DNA of 64,000 nucleotides from Azospirillum sp. OGB3 (GTDB taxonomy: Bacteria > Pseudomonadota > Alphaproteobacteria > Azospirillales > Azospirillaceae). Location: assembly GCF_014192915.1 (NCBI RefSeq), contig NZ_JACHYN010000002.1, positions 62,001 to 126,000 of the forward strand. The letters are read 5' to 3'. A program made the position numbers and the translations under genes. The notes beneath the pieces are model-generated. The model was not told the origin of the DNA. It saw only the letters and a program-made list of their open reading frames with translations, and ran no database searches. Of the stretch, positions 31,182 to 44,017 are shown in pieces (the stretch's first letter is position 1; each line of letters opens with the position of its first letter).

Positions 31182-31673
31182 CTACTTGTCCAACAGGAAA
31201 TAGGCGAAGTCGATGCTGGGCGCGGCCAGCCCGAACTGCGTCAGCAGCGTGTGCGCCTGCCCGCGGTGGTGGGTCTGGTGGTTGAAGACATGGGCCAGCA
31301 CCGCGGAAAAGGGCATGGTGAAGGCCTGCCCGGCCAGCGAGTGGTAGTGGAGGTCCGCGGCGAAGCGCGCCTCCTCCTGTTCCGCCACGACGCGGATGAG
31401 GCGCTCGTCCTCCGCCTCGCGGGCGGCGCGCAGCTCGTCGAAGCCGTCATGAAGGATCTCGTCCAGGGCGAAGGGCGTCGGTCCGTCCCCCTCGATGCGG
31501 CGCAGCCATACCCGGTCGGCCACCAGGATGTGGTTCAACGTGCCCCGCACCGAGCGGAAGAAGGCGCTGCGGTCCTCGCGGTACTGGGCGTCCGACAGCT
31601 CGGCCGCCACAGCGTAGAGGCGGCGGTTGGCCCAGCGGTTGTAGCGCGCGAACCGTTCGAAATGCGCCTTCAT
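31182..31673 (-). CDS. DinB family protein
   Basis: This 163-residue four-helix-bundle protein has the three-histidine metal site of DinB/YfiT proteins: NHILVADRVWLRRI and HVFNHQTHHRGQAHTLLTQ. It starts MKAHFERFARYNRWANRRLY, the usual N-terminus. Members may be metal-dependent thiol-S-transferases or hydrolases. Its stop is 14 bp from the mgtC-like stop, and the two genes converge. Confidence 0.9.
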   Translation of the reverse strand: MKAHFERFARYNRWANRRLYAVAAELSDAQYREDRSAFFRSVRGTLNHILVADRVWLRRIEGDGPTPFALDEILHDGFDELRAAREAEDERLIRVVAEQEEARFAADLHYHSLAGQAFTMPFSAVLAHVFNHQTHHRGQAHTLLTQFGLAAPSIDFAYFLLDK

Positions 31674-31690
31674 CGCCCTCTCTCCCTTTC

Positions 31691-33744
<2,054 letters not shown>

Positions 33745-33748
<4 letters not shown>

Positions 33749-34461
33749 GCCGGGGCTCCCGGTTTCTGTTCGGTGGAGGAGGACTCGCCGTCTTCGGCGT
33801 CGTCGGAGGTGTCTTCGGGGCTGTCGTCGGCTTCTGGCTCGGTCTCGGTGTCCGCGGTCCCGTCCGTATCGCCGTCGATGTCGGCGCCCTCGTCCGCAAG
33901 GAACTCGGGTTCGCTGTCCACCGTGTCGTCCGCCTCCGGCCCGTCATCATGCGGACTCTCGATCTCAACCTCCGCCTCTTCGTCCGCCGCAAGGGGGGCA
34001 AGCGCGGTGCAGGGCGGTTCGTCCGGCGGCTGCTCGTAGGCGGCGACCAGGATCTTGTCGATGGTCTCGCCGTCGCTGGACATGGGCAGAGCCAGCCGCT
34101 CCCAGGTCCGCATGACGCCGCTGAAATCGGCGGTGTAGACGCGGGCGACCGGCAACCGTTCGCGCAGGAGGGAGGCGTATTCGGGGCGCAGGATGGCCCG
34201 CTGCTCCTCCGGCAGATCGTCCAGCGTGGCGCCCAGGCGCGAATGCCCGAAGGCGGCCGCGAGGGACCGGCCGTAATAGGAATAAACGAAGTCGTCGTCG
34301 CCGATGACCTCGAAAATCACAATATTATCCTTCCACGGCCGCAGGTCGGCCGGGGCGATGCTGCTGGACACCGGCGGCTTCCCGCCGATGCATTTGGTGA
34401 GCCAGAAGTCAAGCAGGCCGCTCAGGTGCGGCGTCGCCAGCTCGGTTCTTTCCTTGATCAT
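33745..34461 (-). CDS. PAS_5-like protein with long acidic tail, coupled to ftsK
   Basis: This 238-residue protein has an N-terminal PAS_5-type domain (about residues 10-145: [64 protein letters not shown]). A disordered tail of about 75 residues is rich in Asp and Glu. Its stop overlaps the ftsK start by 4 bp, so the two products are made together. The acidic tail resembles in composition the acidic linker of the FtsK protein. The function is unknown; a regulatory or DNA-mimic role is speculation. Confidence 0.75.
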
Positions 34462-34620
34462 GGATTGGGCGCGGAATTTCTCGGGCGGCGCCCCGCGGGG
34501 CTACCCCCTGGAGCTTTCATGGACCGCCGGAACCATACCCGCAAGCGACGGGCAGGCGCAACCGCAAGGGACCGCCCCGTTCAAGCCGGCTTAACCCTGT
34601 CGCCCGGATGCCGCAGTGGC

Positions 34621-34658
34621 GGTGCGGGAACCTGCCTCCGAGGTTCAGTCCCCGCACC
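34621..34658 (-). terminator. Hairpin downstream of msrA
   Basis: GGTGCGGG pairs with CCCGCACC, and an inner AACCT pairs with AGGTT, 12 bp beyond the msrA stop. There is no T-run, so it is only a moderate terminator candidate. Confidence 0.45.
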
Positions 34659-34669
34659 GCAAGAGCGTG

Positions 34670-35311
<642 letters not shown>

Positions 35312-35476
35312 CTCGGCCTCTCCGATGGCGTAGGATTTGGGGATGGGGGTTTGGGGATTATGTCGGGTCGCCCCGCCCCGGAGGCAAGTCGCCGCCTTTG
35401 CACGGGAGCCTTCCGCGGCCCGGCGTGTTTACCCTTCGGAATGTTCAGTCCAAGGTGGAACCGCGGGGAGAGAACG

Positions 35477-35926
35477 ATGACGATCGACGACGCCACCCTC
35501 CAGCGCCTGATCGACAAGGGGCGCAAGCACGGCAACCGGCTCAGCGTCGAGCAACTCGGCCAGGACGTGCCGGTGGAAACCATGACCCCGGAGGAGGTCG
35601 CCGTGGTGGTGGAGCGGCTGGAGGCCGCGGGCATCGACGTGGAGCTGACCGACGAACGGCTGAAGCGCCCGCGCAGCGGCGGTGGCGGCGACTACCAGCG
35701 CGGGGCCGGGGTGGTCACCATCGCCAGCCCGGCGGCCCCCGCCGTCTCAGCCCCCGGCGCCCGCCCTTCCGAACATGGCTGGGCCGACGAGGGTCTGGGC
35801 CACGCCCACGGCGCGCATCACGGCTCGCGCCGGGCGCCGACCTGGGACCGCGACGGCGTGGACATGCTGCCCATCGTCTCGGTCCTGGTCGTGGCGCTGG
35901 TGCTGATCATCGCCCTGGGCGGCTGA
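35477..35926 (+). CDS. Membrane-anchored protein with a sigma-70 region-1.1-like domain
   Basis: This 149-residue protein begins MTIDDATLQRLIDKGRKHGNRLSVEQLGQDVPVETMTPEEVAVVVERLEAAG-like (residues 1-55), which aligns by eye with RpoD region 1.1 (LI-KGKK-G-LT--E-ND-LP, then helix ending GIEV). A Gly/Pro/His-rich linker (70-120) leads to a single C-terminal membrane helix (MLPIVSVLVVALVLIIALGG). No other sigma regions exist. GGGGAGAGAACG precedes the ATG. It may be a membrane-tethered mimic of region 1.1; the function is unknown. Confidence 0.75.
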   Translation: MTIDDATLQRLIDKGRKHGNRLSVEQLGQDVPVETMTPEEVAVVVERLEAAGIDVELTDERLKRPRSGGGGDYQRGAGVVTIASPAAPAVSAPGARPSEHGWADEGLGHAHGAHHGSRRAPTWDRDGVDMLPIVSVLVVALVLIIALGG

Positions 35927-35947
35927 GGACCGGCCTCCGGTCCGGCC

Positions 35948-36811
35948 TCAGCCCGGCTTGGCCAGGGCGTGGATGAGGATGGCCGCGGTCGCCGCGACGT
36001 TCAGCGACTGGATGCGGCCGGTGCCGGGCAGGGTCAGGATGTCCTCGCAGGCGGCGAGGGTGGCGGGGGGAAGCCCGTCCTCCTCGTTGCCCAGCACGAC
36101 GGCGGCGGGCCGGTCGCCCGTGGTGAGGACCGCCGGGTCGGTGACCACCGCCCGGCCGCGGCCCAGCGCCGTCCCGGCCACCCGGTAGGCCTCGCGCAGC
36201 CGCTTCAGAACCGCCGGCAGGTTGGCCGCCCGGTACAGCTCCACCCATTCGAACCCGCCCTCGGCCACCCGGTAGGCGGATTCCGACGGCAGGGCCTGTC
36301 CGGGATGGTCCGAGACCACGACGCGCCGCAGGCCGAAGAAGGCGGCGGTGCGCAGGATGGCGCCCAGATTGTGCGGGTTGCCGACCCCGTCCAGGATCAG
36401 CAGCGGCTGGCCGTCCGCCGCCCAGCGCTTCGCCGCCTCCCCGTCGAAGGCGGGCACCGGGCGCGGCGCGATCAGCGCGACCACCCCGCCGTGCAGCACC
36501 GTCCCGGCGACCTTCGCCAGCTCGTCGGCCTCGACCATGCGGTAGGGTTTGCGTGCCGCCGCCATCGCCTTGCAGAAGTCGCCGGTCTTCGCCTTCAGCC
36601 GCTCTTCGAAGAACAGCCGTTCCACCCGCGCCGCGTCATGGGCGAACAGGGCGGACACGGCGGACAGGCCGGCGACGCGGAACAGCTTGCCCGGCTCCTC
36701 CCGCGGTTCCTCCCGGCGGACGTCCTTGCTGGCCTGGGCCGGACGCGGACGGGAGGAGCGGGCAGGGGACGGGACGGGCGGACGGCCGCGCGGGGTCGTC
36801 GGCTTCGGCAT
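35948..36811 (-). CDS. TrmH/RlmB-family SPOUT RNA 2'-O-methyltransferase
   Basis: This 287-residue protein has a basic, Pro/Arg-rich N-terminus, a substrate-binding domain (FRVAGLSAVSALFAHDAARVERLFF) and the SPOUT catalytic knot: motif 1 DGVGNPHNLGAILRTAAFFG, motif 2 VLGNEEDGLP, motif 3 SLNVAATAAILIHAL. It uses S-adenosylmethionine to methylate a ribose in rRNA or tRNA; the exact target cannot be told. The start at 36811 is preferred over one 15 codons upstream. Confidence 0.9.
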   Translation of the reverse strand: MPKPTTPRGRPPVPSPARSSRPRPAQASKDVRREEPREEPGKLFRVAGLSAVSALFAHDAARVERLFFEERLKAKTGDFCKAMAAARKPYRMVEADELAKVAGTVLHGGVVALIAPRPVPAFDGEAAKRWAADGQPLLILDGVGNPHNLGAILRTAAFFGLRRVVVSDHPGQALPSESAYRVAEGGFEWVELYRAANLPAVLKRLREAYRVAGTALGRGRAVVTDPAVLTTGDRPAAVVLGNEEDGLPPATLAACEDILTLPGTGRIQSLNVAATAAILIHALAKPG

Positions 36812-36933
36812 GATGGACTCGGGGTCTTGCGGGAACGGGCCGGCATTCTGGACCAACCCGTTCCCGAACTCAAAGCCCTGAGTGGTTTTCCTGCAGCCAT
36901 CGCTTGACGAGCTGCGCCGCGTGATTGTGAAAC

Positions 36934-37064
36934 AAGATCGACACGGATTTCACGGACCTGGGCGCGGATTTCACGGATTCCTTAATCCAGGCCGCATCTC
37001 AGGCGCATCCGCCTCAACCGTTCCGTGAAGCCCGGTTTCAATCCGAGCAATCCGTGTCGATCTT
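36934..37064. repeat. 131-bp intergenic element with perfect 16-bp inverted termini
   Basis: AAGATCGACACGGATT at 36934-36949 is exactly inverted as AATCCGTGTCGATCTT at 37049-37064. The interior has repeated CGGATTTCACGGA segments and a matching TTCCGTGAAGCCCGG, so the whole can fold into one long imperfect hairpin. No coding sequence. It resembles the small dispersed palindromic repeats seen in many proteobacterial genomes. Confidence 0.8.
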
Positions 37065-37104
37065 TGCCCGCGTTTCCCGCGCGTTGCCTTCATAAGGACC
37101 GCGT

Positions 37105-38088
37105 TCAATCTCCGCCGTTCCGTCTCCGCGCGTAGCCGGCGTAGGCCGCAGCGGCAGCGGCCGCGACCCCGGCGACGAGCAGCGGCGACACCCAGTCGGG
37201 CGGCGGGGTGCGGAAGCCGCCGGTGACGCCGCGGCCGCGCTCCACCGGGCTGAACAGGTTCCCGTCGCTCGGCGCGGCGGGCGGAGTCCGGCTGAAATGG
37301 CGGTGGGCGCCGTAGCCGGCGATCTTCTCCATCAGGCGCGGCGCCACCGCGTGCCCCAGCCGGGTCAACGGCGTCATCGCCCCGACCATCGCCTGGGCGC
37401 GCGGGCGCAGGGCGAGGGACAGCACGGTGTCCGCCACGTCCTGCGGGTCGCCGTAGAAGGGGCTTTCCGCGTCGAGCTGGTGCCCGGTGTAATTGGCGCC
37501 GTGCGACATGCCCGGCGTGTCGGTGAAGAAGGGATAGACTCCGCAGACATGGACGCCCGGCGCGTCGACCAGCTCCGCCCGCAGGCTTTCCAGAAGGCCC
37601 TCCAGCCCGAACTTGCTGGCCGCGTAGGCGGCGGCGTAGGGGGCGGGCGCCCAGGCCCCGACCGACACCGTGTTGATGAGCACGCCATGGCCCTGCCGGC
37701 GGAACAGCGGCAGCACGGCGTGGGCGGCGTGCAAGGGACCGAACAGGTTGGTCTCGACGACGCGGCGGTGCGCCTCCAGCGGCGTGTCCTCGAACCGCCC
37801 GACGGCGCCGACTCCGGCGTTGCTCACCCAGACGTCGATGCCGCCGTACACCTGCATCGCCCGGTTGGCCAGCCGGAGAACCGCCTGGGCGTCGGTGACG
37901 TCGGTGGGCACCACCTCGGCCTCGCCCCCCAGCTCCCGGCATTCCTCGGCGACCTCGTCGAGCAGGGCCTCCCGCCGGGCGGCCAGCACCAGCCGGGCGC
38001 CCTCCCGCGCGAAGGTCAGGGCGGTGGCCCGCCCGATCCCGCTCGACGCTCCGGTTACGACCACCACGGCCCCGCGCACGCTGTCCAT
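37105..38088 (-). CDS. Short-chain dehydrogenase/reductase with C-terminal membrane helix
   Basis: This 327-residue protein has the NAD(P) motif TGASSGIGRA (residues 13-22), NAG (about residues 90-92), catalytic Ser in NTVSVGAWAP and the YAASK active site (about 158-162). After the SDR core come a linker and a hydrophobic stretch ([25 protein letters not shown]) that probably anchors it to the membrane. Substrate unknown; related proteins act on lipids or polyols. The start at 38088 gives a proper Rossmann N-terminus. Confidence 0.88.
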   Translation of the reverse strand: MDSVRGAVVVVTGASSGIGRATALTFAREGARLVLAARREALLDEVAEECRELGGEAEVVPTDVTDAQAVLRLANRAMQVYGGIDVWVSNAGVGAVGRFEDTPLEAHRRVVETNLFGPLHAAHAVLPLFRRQGHGVLINTVSVGAWAPAPYAAAYAASKFGLEGLLESLRAELVDAPGVHVCGVYPFFTDTPGMSHGANYTGHQLDAESPFYGDPQDVADTVLSLALRPRAQAMVGAMTPLTRLGHAVAPRLMEKIAGYGAHRHFSRTPPAAPSDGNLFSPVERGRGVTGGFRTPPPDWVSPLLVAGVAAAAAAAYAGYARRRNGGD

Positions 38089-38110
38089 CCATCCTCTCCC
38101 GTCAATGCCT

Positions 38111-38160
38111 CACTGCGGCATCAACAGGACAGGACGGCCCGGCGTCGCGGTGCCGCAGTG
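38111..38160 (-). terminator. Inverted repeat between the YqaA-like and SDR genes
   Basis: CACTGCGGCA at 38111-38120 is perfectly inverted at 38151-38160 across a 30-nt loop, in the 96-bp gap. No T-run; a weak terminator or processing hairpin. Confidence 0.4.
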
Positions 38161-38184
38161 GAGTTGGGTTGGCGTTGCCGTGGA

Positions 38185-38763
38185 TCAGATCAGCTTGATC
38201 GCCAGGAAGCCGCCGATCAGCGCGACGGCGAAGGCGGTGGTGACCAGGGTCAGCCGCTTTTCGATGAAGGCGCGCACCGGCTCGCCGAACCAGTAGAGCA
38301 GGGCGGCGACCAGATAGAAGCGGATGGCCCGCGACAGGATCGAGGCGCCGATGAACACCCAGATGTTCAGCTTCGCGACACCCGCGGTGATGGTCAGCAG
38401 CTTGTAGGGGATGGGCGTCATGCCCTTGATGATGAGAATTTCCGCGCCGTATTCGACGAAGGTATGGCGCAGCGTCTCGAACTGGGCTTCCAGGTGGTAG
38501 AAGTCGATGACCGCCTTGCCGATGGCCTCGTACAGGAAGTAGCCGATCATGTAGCCGGCGACGCCGCCCACCACCGAGGCCAGCGTGCAGATCGTCGCGA
38601 TCCGCCACGCGGCCTGCCGGTTGGCGAGCACCATCGGCACCATCAGGATGTCCGGCGGGATCGGAAAGAAGGAGCTTTCCGCGAAGGAAACCCCCGCCAG
38701 CCAGGTGGTGGCGTTCTTCGAGGCCGCCTTGGCCATCGTCCAGTCGTAAAGGCGCTTCAGCAT
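38185..38763 (-). CDS. YqaA-type VTT/DedA-family membrane protein
   Basis: This 192-residue protein has four to five hydrophobic segments and the family hallmarks FAESSFFPIPPDILMVPMVLA, VVGGVAGYMIGYFLYEAIG and ILIIKGMTPIPYKLLTITAGVA. VTT/DedA proteins work as lipid flippases or in membrane homeostasis. It stands upstream of the SDR gene on the same strand with a hairpin between. Confidence 0.9.
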   Translation of the reverse strand: MLKRLYDWTMAKAASKNATTWLAGVSFAESSFFPIPPDILMVPMVLANRQAAWRIATICTLASVVGGVAGYMIGYFLYEAIGKAVIDFYHLEAQFETLRHTFVEYGAEILIIKGMTPIPYKLLTITAGVAKLNIWVFIGASILSRAIRFYLVAALLYWFGEPVRAFIEKRLTLVTTAFAVALIGGFLAIKLI

Positions 38764-38872
38764 GCCGGTCGCAGCCCGTGTTGTGCCGGTGAGGGAGCCC
38801 CTGTTTTAGCGGGGGACCGTGTCAGCGGCTACGACCAATTCGGGGCGGCCCCGGAAAGGCTAAGCCATCGGC

Positions 38873-39118
38873 CTAGCGGGGCGCGGGCCTGCTCCCGGAT
38901 TCGGCGGCGTCCGGTTCCGCCTTCTCAGGGTCGGCGCGCGCCACCGGATCGCAGTCGCCGTCGCGGGAGCCGCCGGGATGGCCGCCGGGCATTCCGCGGT
39001 AGCGCGTGTCCGGGTTGGACCCGCCACCACCACTCTGTTCGTCGCAAAGAGGCTCGATGTCGGTCTTGTGAATGTCCTTGGGCTCGGCGCCTTTTTGTCC
39101 TGCGGTGTCGTCGGCCAT
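38873..39118 (-). CDS. Small hydrophilic hypothetical protein
   Basis: This 81-residue product starts MADDTAGQKGAEPKDIHKTD. It is rich in Asp, Gly, Pro and charged residues and has no hydrophobic segment, so it is likely disordered. The ATG lies downstream of GGAGAACGGCC. It sits 73 bp after the cytochrome c gene in the same direction. I do not recognise the family. A genuine gene is plausible but not proven. Confidence 0.5.
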   Translation of the reverse strand: MADDTAGQKGAEPKDIHKTDIEPLCDEQSGGGGSNPDTRYRGMPGGHPGGSRDGDCDPVARADPEKAEPDAAESGSRPAPR

Positions 39119-39191
39119 GGCCGTTCTCCGGCTGCGGGAATGGAAACCGGGCAACAGATGGGCGCCGCCGCGGTTCCCGTCCCGCTGACGC

Positions 39192-39587
39192 TCACTTGGT
39201 CGCGGTTTCCAGATAGGCGATCAGGTCGGCCCGGTCCTCCGGCTTCGCCACCCCGGCGAAGGCCATGCGGCTGTCGGGGATCACCGCCTTCGGGTTGGCG
39301 AGATAGGGGTCGAGCGTCTTGGCGTCCCACGCGATGCCGGAGGCCTTCAGCCCCTCGGAGTAGTTGGCGAAGCTGTCCACCGTGCCGGCCTTGCGCCCGA
39401 ACAGCCCATGCAGCGTCGGGCCGACGCGGTTCTTGCCCGCCTCCATCGTGTGGCAGGCCTTGCACTGGCGGAACAGCTTCTCGCCGTTCGCCGGATCGCC
39501 GTCGGCCAGGGCTGGGAGCGGCGCCGCGGCGAGAAGGACCAGGGCGGCCAAGGCTACAGGGGCAGCGGTGCGGGCGGCGGTTCGCAT
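39192..39587 (-). CDS. Class I c-type cytochrome (cytochrome c2-like)
   Basis: The 131-residue precursor has a Sec signal (VALAALVLLAAAPLPALA), then the heme site CKACHTME (CxxCH) and the distal ligand Met in IPDSRMAFAGVAKPEDRADLIAYL. GPTLHGLFGRKAG is typical of mitochondrial-type cytochrome c. It is a periplasmic electron carrier between the bc1 complex and oxidases or reductases. The signal peptide fixes the start at 39587. Confidence 0.94.
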   Translation of the reverse strand: MRTAARTAAPVALAALVLLAAAPLPALADGDPANGEKLFRQCKACHTMEAGKNRVGPTLHGLFGRKAGTVDSFANYSEGLKASGIAWDAKTLDPYLANPKAVIPDSRMAFAGVAKPEDRADLIAYLETATK

Positions 39588-39644
39588 GGGTCGGGGGCCT
39601 CCTTCGTTTCGCCGCGGCGGAAGGTCGCGGCGTCGAGGGAGACT

Positions 39645-40052
39645 TTACGGATCGCCGGAGTCCGGGCCATTGGACTTTGGATCAGCGGAGTCCGCGCCCT
39701 TTTCGGACGCCGCCTCCGGTTTCAGCGCCTCGTCCAGCCAGGCGAGGTGGGGCGCGGCGGCGCGGCGGGCCTCCTCCTCCATGCGGCGGTAGCGGGCGAT
39801 CACCTCCTGGCCGAAGGCGGTCAGGCCGGTCCCGCCGCCCTCGCGCCCGCCGACGTTGGTGCGCACCACCGGCTCGCGGAAGGCGGAATTCATGGTTTCC
39901 ACCAGGAACCACGCGCGGCGGAAGGACATGCCGAGCGCCCGCGCCGCCGCGGAGATCGAGCCGGTGCGGTCGATCTCCTCCAGCAGGGACACCTTGCCGG
40001 GCCCGATGGCGCCGGAGGGGTGGAGGAAGCGCAGCCGGATGTCGGTCGTCAT
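39645..40052 (-). CDS. ModE-N-type winged-helix transcriptional regulator
   Basis: This 135-residue protein matches the N-terminal DNA-binding domain of ModE: LRFLHPSGAIGPGKVSLLEEIDRTGSISAAARALGMSFRRAWFLVETMN, then TNVGGREGGGTGLTAFGQEVIARYRRMEEEAR. The molybdate-binding MopI domains are absent, and the tail is short and acidic. Such single-domain proteins are found near molybdoenzyme or formate genes; here the neighbour is aldehyde dehydrogenase, divergently transcribed 253 bp away, which it might regulate. Confidence 0.88.
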   Translation of the reverse strand: MTTDIRLRFLHPSGAIGPGKVSLLEEIDRTGSISAAARALGMSFRRAWFLVETMNSAFREPVVRTNVGGREGGGTGLTAFGQEVIARYRRMEEEARRAAAPHLAWLDEALKPEAASEKGADSADPKSNGPDSGDP

Positions 40053-40305
40053 GGCCTGAAGTCTCGCCGGGAAACGGAGGGGTCTCCGCCCAAGGTATCA
40101 CCTGCCGCCCGGCGGCCGGTCGCGAATCTGGGGGGCTCCGCGTCTGCAACCAAAGTCGAATTTACCGGCCTTCCTCGAAACCGCGATAACGGCGGGGCGC
40201 TGTGACGGATACCGATCATCGGACGAACGGACACAGGGCGCACAACCCGCCAAACGTCATTCCACGACATTCAGTTCGGGCAATCCGCTTCGGGAGGAAA
40301 CCGCC

Positions 40306-41826
<1,521 letters not shown>

Positions 41827-41854
41827 GCGTCCTGTCTCCTCCCTGACGACCTTT

Positions 41855-41888
41855 GGGCCGGCGGCCATTCGGCCTCCGGCCCTTTTTC
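41855..41888 (+). terminator. Rho-independent terminator between the aldehyde dehydrogenase and DUF779 genes
   Basis: GGGCCGG-CGGCC pairs with GGCCT-CCGGCCC around ATTC and is followed by TTTTTCT. It ends 37 bp before the DUF779 start, so DUF779 is expressed by read-through or from its own promoter. Confidence 0.82.
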
Positions 41889-41924
41889 TCATCCGACGGG
41901 CCATTCATTCGGGAGTGTCCGCCC

Positions 41925-42308
41925 ATGGTCGAACGAGTCGTCGCCACACCGGCGGCCCTGGCGCTGATCGAAAAGCTGCGCGGGCTCTACGGACCGCTGT
42001 TCTTCCACCAGTCCGGCGGCTGCTGCGACGGCAGCGCGCCGATGTGCTTCATGGACGGCGAGTTCCGCCCCGGCGGGCAGGACGTCCGGCTGGGGGAGAT
42101 CGGGGGCTGTCCCTTCTACATGGGGGCGGCGCAGTTCGAGTACTGGTCGCACACCCAGCTCATCATCGACGTGGTGCCGGGCCGCGGCGCCAGCTTCTCG
42201 CTGGAGGCGCCGGAGGGCGTTCGCTTCCTCACCCGTTCCCGCCTGTTCTCCGATGGCGAGGTGGAGGCGCTGTGCTCCGATCCAAGCGATATGACGAAAA
42301 AGGCATAG
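41925..42308 (+). CDS. DUF779 protein, aldehyde dehydrogenase partner
   Basis: This 127-residue soluble protein has the cysteine-rich family motif HQSGGCCDGSAPMCFMDGEF (about residues 26-45), then GCPFYMGAAQFEYWSHTQLIIDVVPGRGASFSLEAPEGVRFLTRSRLF. The cysteines suggest metal binding. DUF779 genes are almost always next to this aldehyde dehydrogenase type; the role may be metal or cofactor related but is not established. GGGAGTG lies before the ATG at 41925. Confidence 0.9.
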   Translation: MVERVVATPAALALIEKLRGLYGPLFFHQSGGCCDGSAPMCFMDGEFRPGGQDVRLGEIGGCPFYMGAAQFEYWSHTQLIIDVVPGRGASFSLEAPEGVRFLTRSRLFSDGEVEALCSDPSDMTKKA

Positions 42309-42438
42309 CGCTGTTTCGTGGAATGCGGTATTCAGGATTCGACTTTGGGACTTTCCCAGTCGGCACGGCCTCCGGGCGGTCTGATCCGTGTTCAGACCGG
42401 CTCCCCCGCGTGGTGGTGCATATGGAACCGAACTCAGG

Positions 42439-42469
42439 CGCCTTCCGCGACGGCGGAGGGCGTCTTTTT
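42439..42469 (+). terminator. Terminator downstream of the DUF779 gene
   Basis: CGCCTTCCGC pairs with GCGGAGGGCG (one G-T pair) around GAC(G) and is followed by TCTTTTTC. A further hairpin (GGTCTGA/TCAGACC) lies just upstream in the same gap. Confidence 0.7.
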
Positions 42470-42567
42470 CGTTGCGTGGGAGTGGTGGTCCCTTGGACCT
42501 TTGGATGAGCGGGGGCTGCGGTTCCGTCCGCAGCCTCCCCTTCATCCGATGAACGCCGGCGTGGCGT

Positions 42568-43941
42568 TCAGGCGCGCTTCCAGGTCGTGCCCTGCGGGCC
42601 GTCCTCGAGAATGATGCCGAGGTCGGCCAGCTCCTTGCGGATGCGGTCGGCCTCCGCGTAGTTCTTGGCCTTGCGGGCGGCCAGACGGTCGTCGATGCGC
42701 TGCTGGATGTCGATGTCGGACAGGGCGGCGGCCCCCTTCGGCGCCCAGCGGAACCACGCCTCCGGGTCTTGCTGGAGCAGGCCCAGCGCCTCGCCGGCGG
42801 CGCGCAGCGCGCCCTTGGCGGCGGCCTTCCCGGCATCCCCCGTCGCCTTGTTCACCGCCGAGGCCAGCTCGTGCATATGGGAGATGGCGAGCGGGCTGTT
42901 GAGGTCGTCCTCCAGCGCGGCCAGCACGTCGAAGGGCAGTTCGGCGTCCGCCGCGGCGGGCTCGCCGCGCAACGCCTGGTACCAGCGGTCGAGCGTCGCC
43001 TTGGACTGCTTCAGCCCCTCCCGGGTGAAGTCCAGCGGCTGGCGGTAGTGGGCGCTCATCAGCGTCAGCCGGATGGCCTCGCCGGGGAACTCGTCCAGCA
43101 GATCGTGCACGGTGAAGAAGTTGCCCAGCGACTTGGACATCTTCTCGCCCTCGACGGTCACGAAGCCGTTGTGGACCCAGTAGCGGGCCAGCGGCTCTCC
43201 GTCGTGGGCGCAGCGGCTCTGGGCGATCTCGTTCTCATGGTGCGGGAAGATCAGGTCCAGCCCGCCGCCGTGGATGTCGAAGGTGACCCCCAGATGCTCC
43301 TTGGCCATGGCCGAGCATTCGATGTGCCAGCCCGGCCGGCCGCGGCCCCATGGGCTGTCCCAGCCGGGCTGGCCGTCGGCGCTCGGCTTCCACAGCACGA
43401 AGTCGGAGGAGTCGCGCTTGTAGGGGGCGACCTCGACGCGGGCGCCGGCGATCATCTCGTCCAGCGAGCGGCGGGAGAGCTGCCCGTACTCCGCCATCGA
43501 CGGCACGGAGAACAGCACATGCCCTTCCGCGGCGTAGGCGTGGCCGCGCTCGATCAGCAGGCCGATCAGGGCAACCATGTGCGAGATGTGGTGCGTGGCG
43601 CGCGGCTCGATGGTCGGGCGCAGCGCGTTCAGCGCGTCCATGTCGGCGTGGTAGAGGTCCGCGGTGCGCTTGGTCAGCGCCTCGATCGGCTCCCCGCTGT
43701 CGCGCGAGCGGTCGATGATCTTGTCGTCCACGTCGGTGATGTTGCGGACGTAGGTCACCGCCGGGTACAGCCGTTGCAGCAGCCGGAACAGCAGGTCGAA
43801 CACCACCACCGGGCGGGCGTTGCCGATGTGCGCGGTGTCGTAGACCGTGGGTCCACACACATACATGCCCACCCGGTCCGGACTCATCGGCTCGAAGCGT
43901 TCCTTGCGGCGGGTCAGCGTGTTGTAGAGGTCCAGCGGCAC
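42568..43941 (-). CDS. cysS: Cysteinyl-tRNA synthetase
   Basis: This 457-residue class I synthetase has the zinc-binding [10 protein letters not shown], the HIGH-type [35 protein letters not shown] (zinc Cys) and the KMSKS loop [12 protein letters not shown] (about residues 265-276). The C-terminal DALR domain and tail are complete. It charges tRNA-Cys. It lies 76 bp after gltX on the same strand; the order gltX-cysS near ipdC is as I recall it for A. brasilense. Confidence 0.97.
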   Translation of the reverse strand: MPLDLYNTLTRRKERFEPMSPDRVGMYVCGPTVYDTAHIGNARPVVVFDLLFRLLQRLYPAVTYVRNITDVDDKIIDRSRDSGEPIEALTKRTADLYHADMDALNALRPTIEPRATHHISHMVALIGLLIERGHAYAAEGHVLFSVPSMAEYGQLSRRSLDEMIAGARVEVAPYKRDSSDFVLWKPSADGQPGWDSPWGRGRPGWHIECSAMAKEHLGVTFDIHGGGLDLIFPHHENEIAQSRCAHDGEPLARYWVHNGFVTVEGEKMSKSLGNFFTVHDLLDEFPGEAIRLTLMSAHYRQPLDFTREGLKQSKATLDRWYQALRGEPAAADAELPFDVLAALEDDLNSPLAISHMHELASAVNKATGDAGKAAAKGALRAAGEALGLLQQDPEAWFRWAPKGAAALSDIDIQQRIDDRLAARKAKNYAEADRIRKELADLGIILEDGPQGTTWKRA

Positions 43942-44017
43942 GGCGCCCTATCTCCTGTGAAAGGTTCATCCCCCTCCCCCGCCCAGCGGGGAAGGGCCGG
44001 GGTGGGGGAAAAGGACT

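Noticed and set aside
36971-37104. Reading of the 131-bp palindromic element as the C-terminus of a protein
   Set aside because: The frame only exists because the repeat lacks stops; it is non-coding inverted-repeat DNA.
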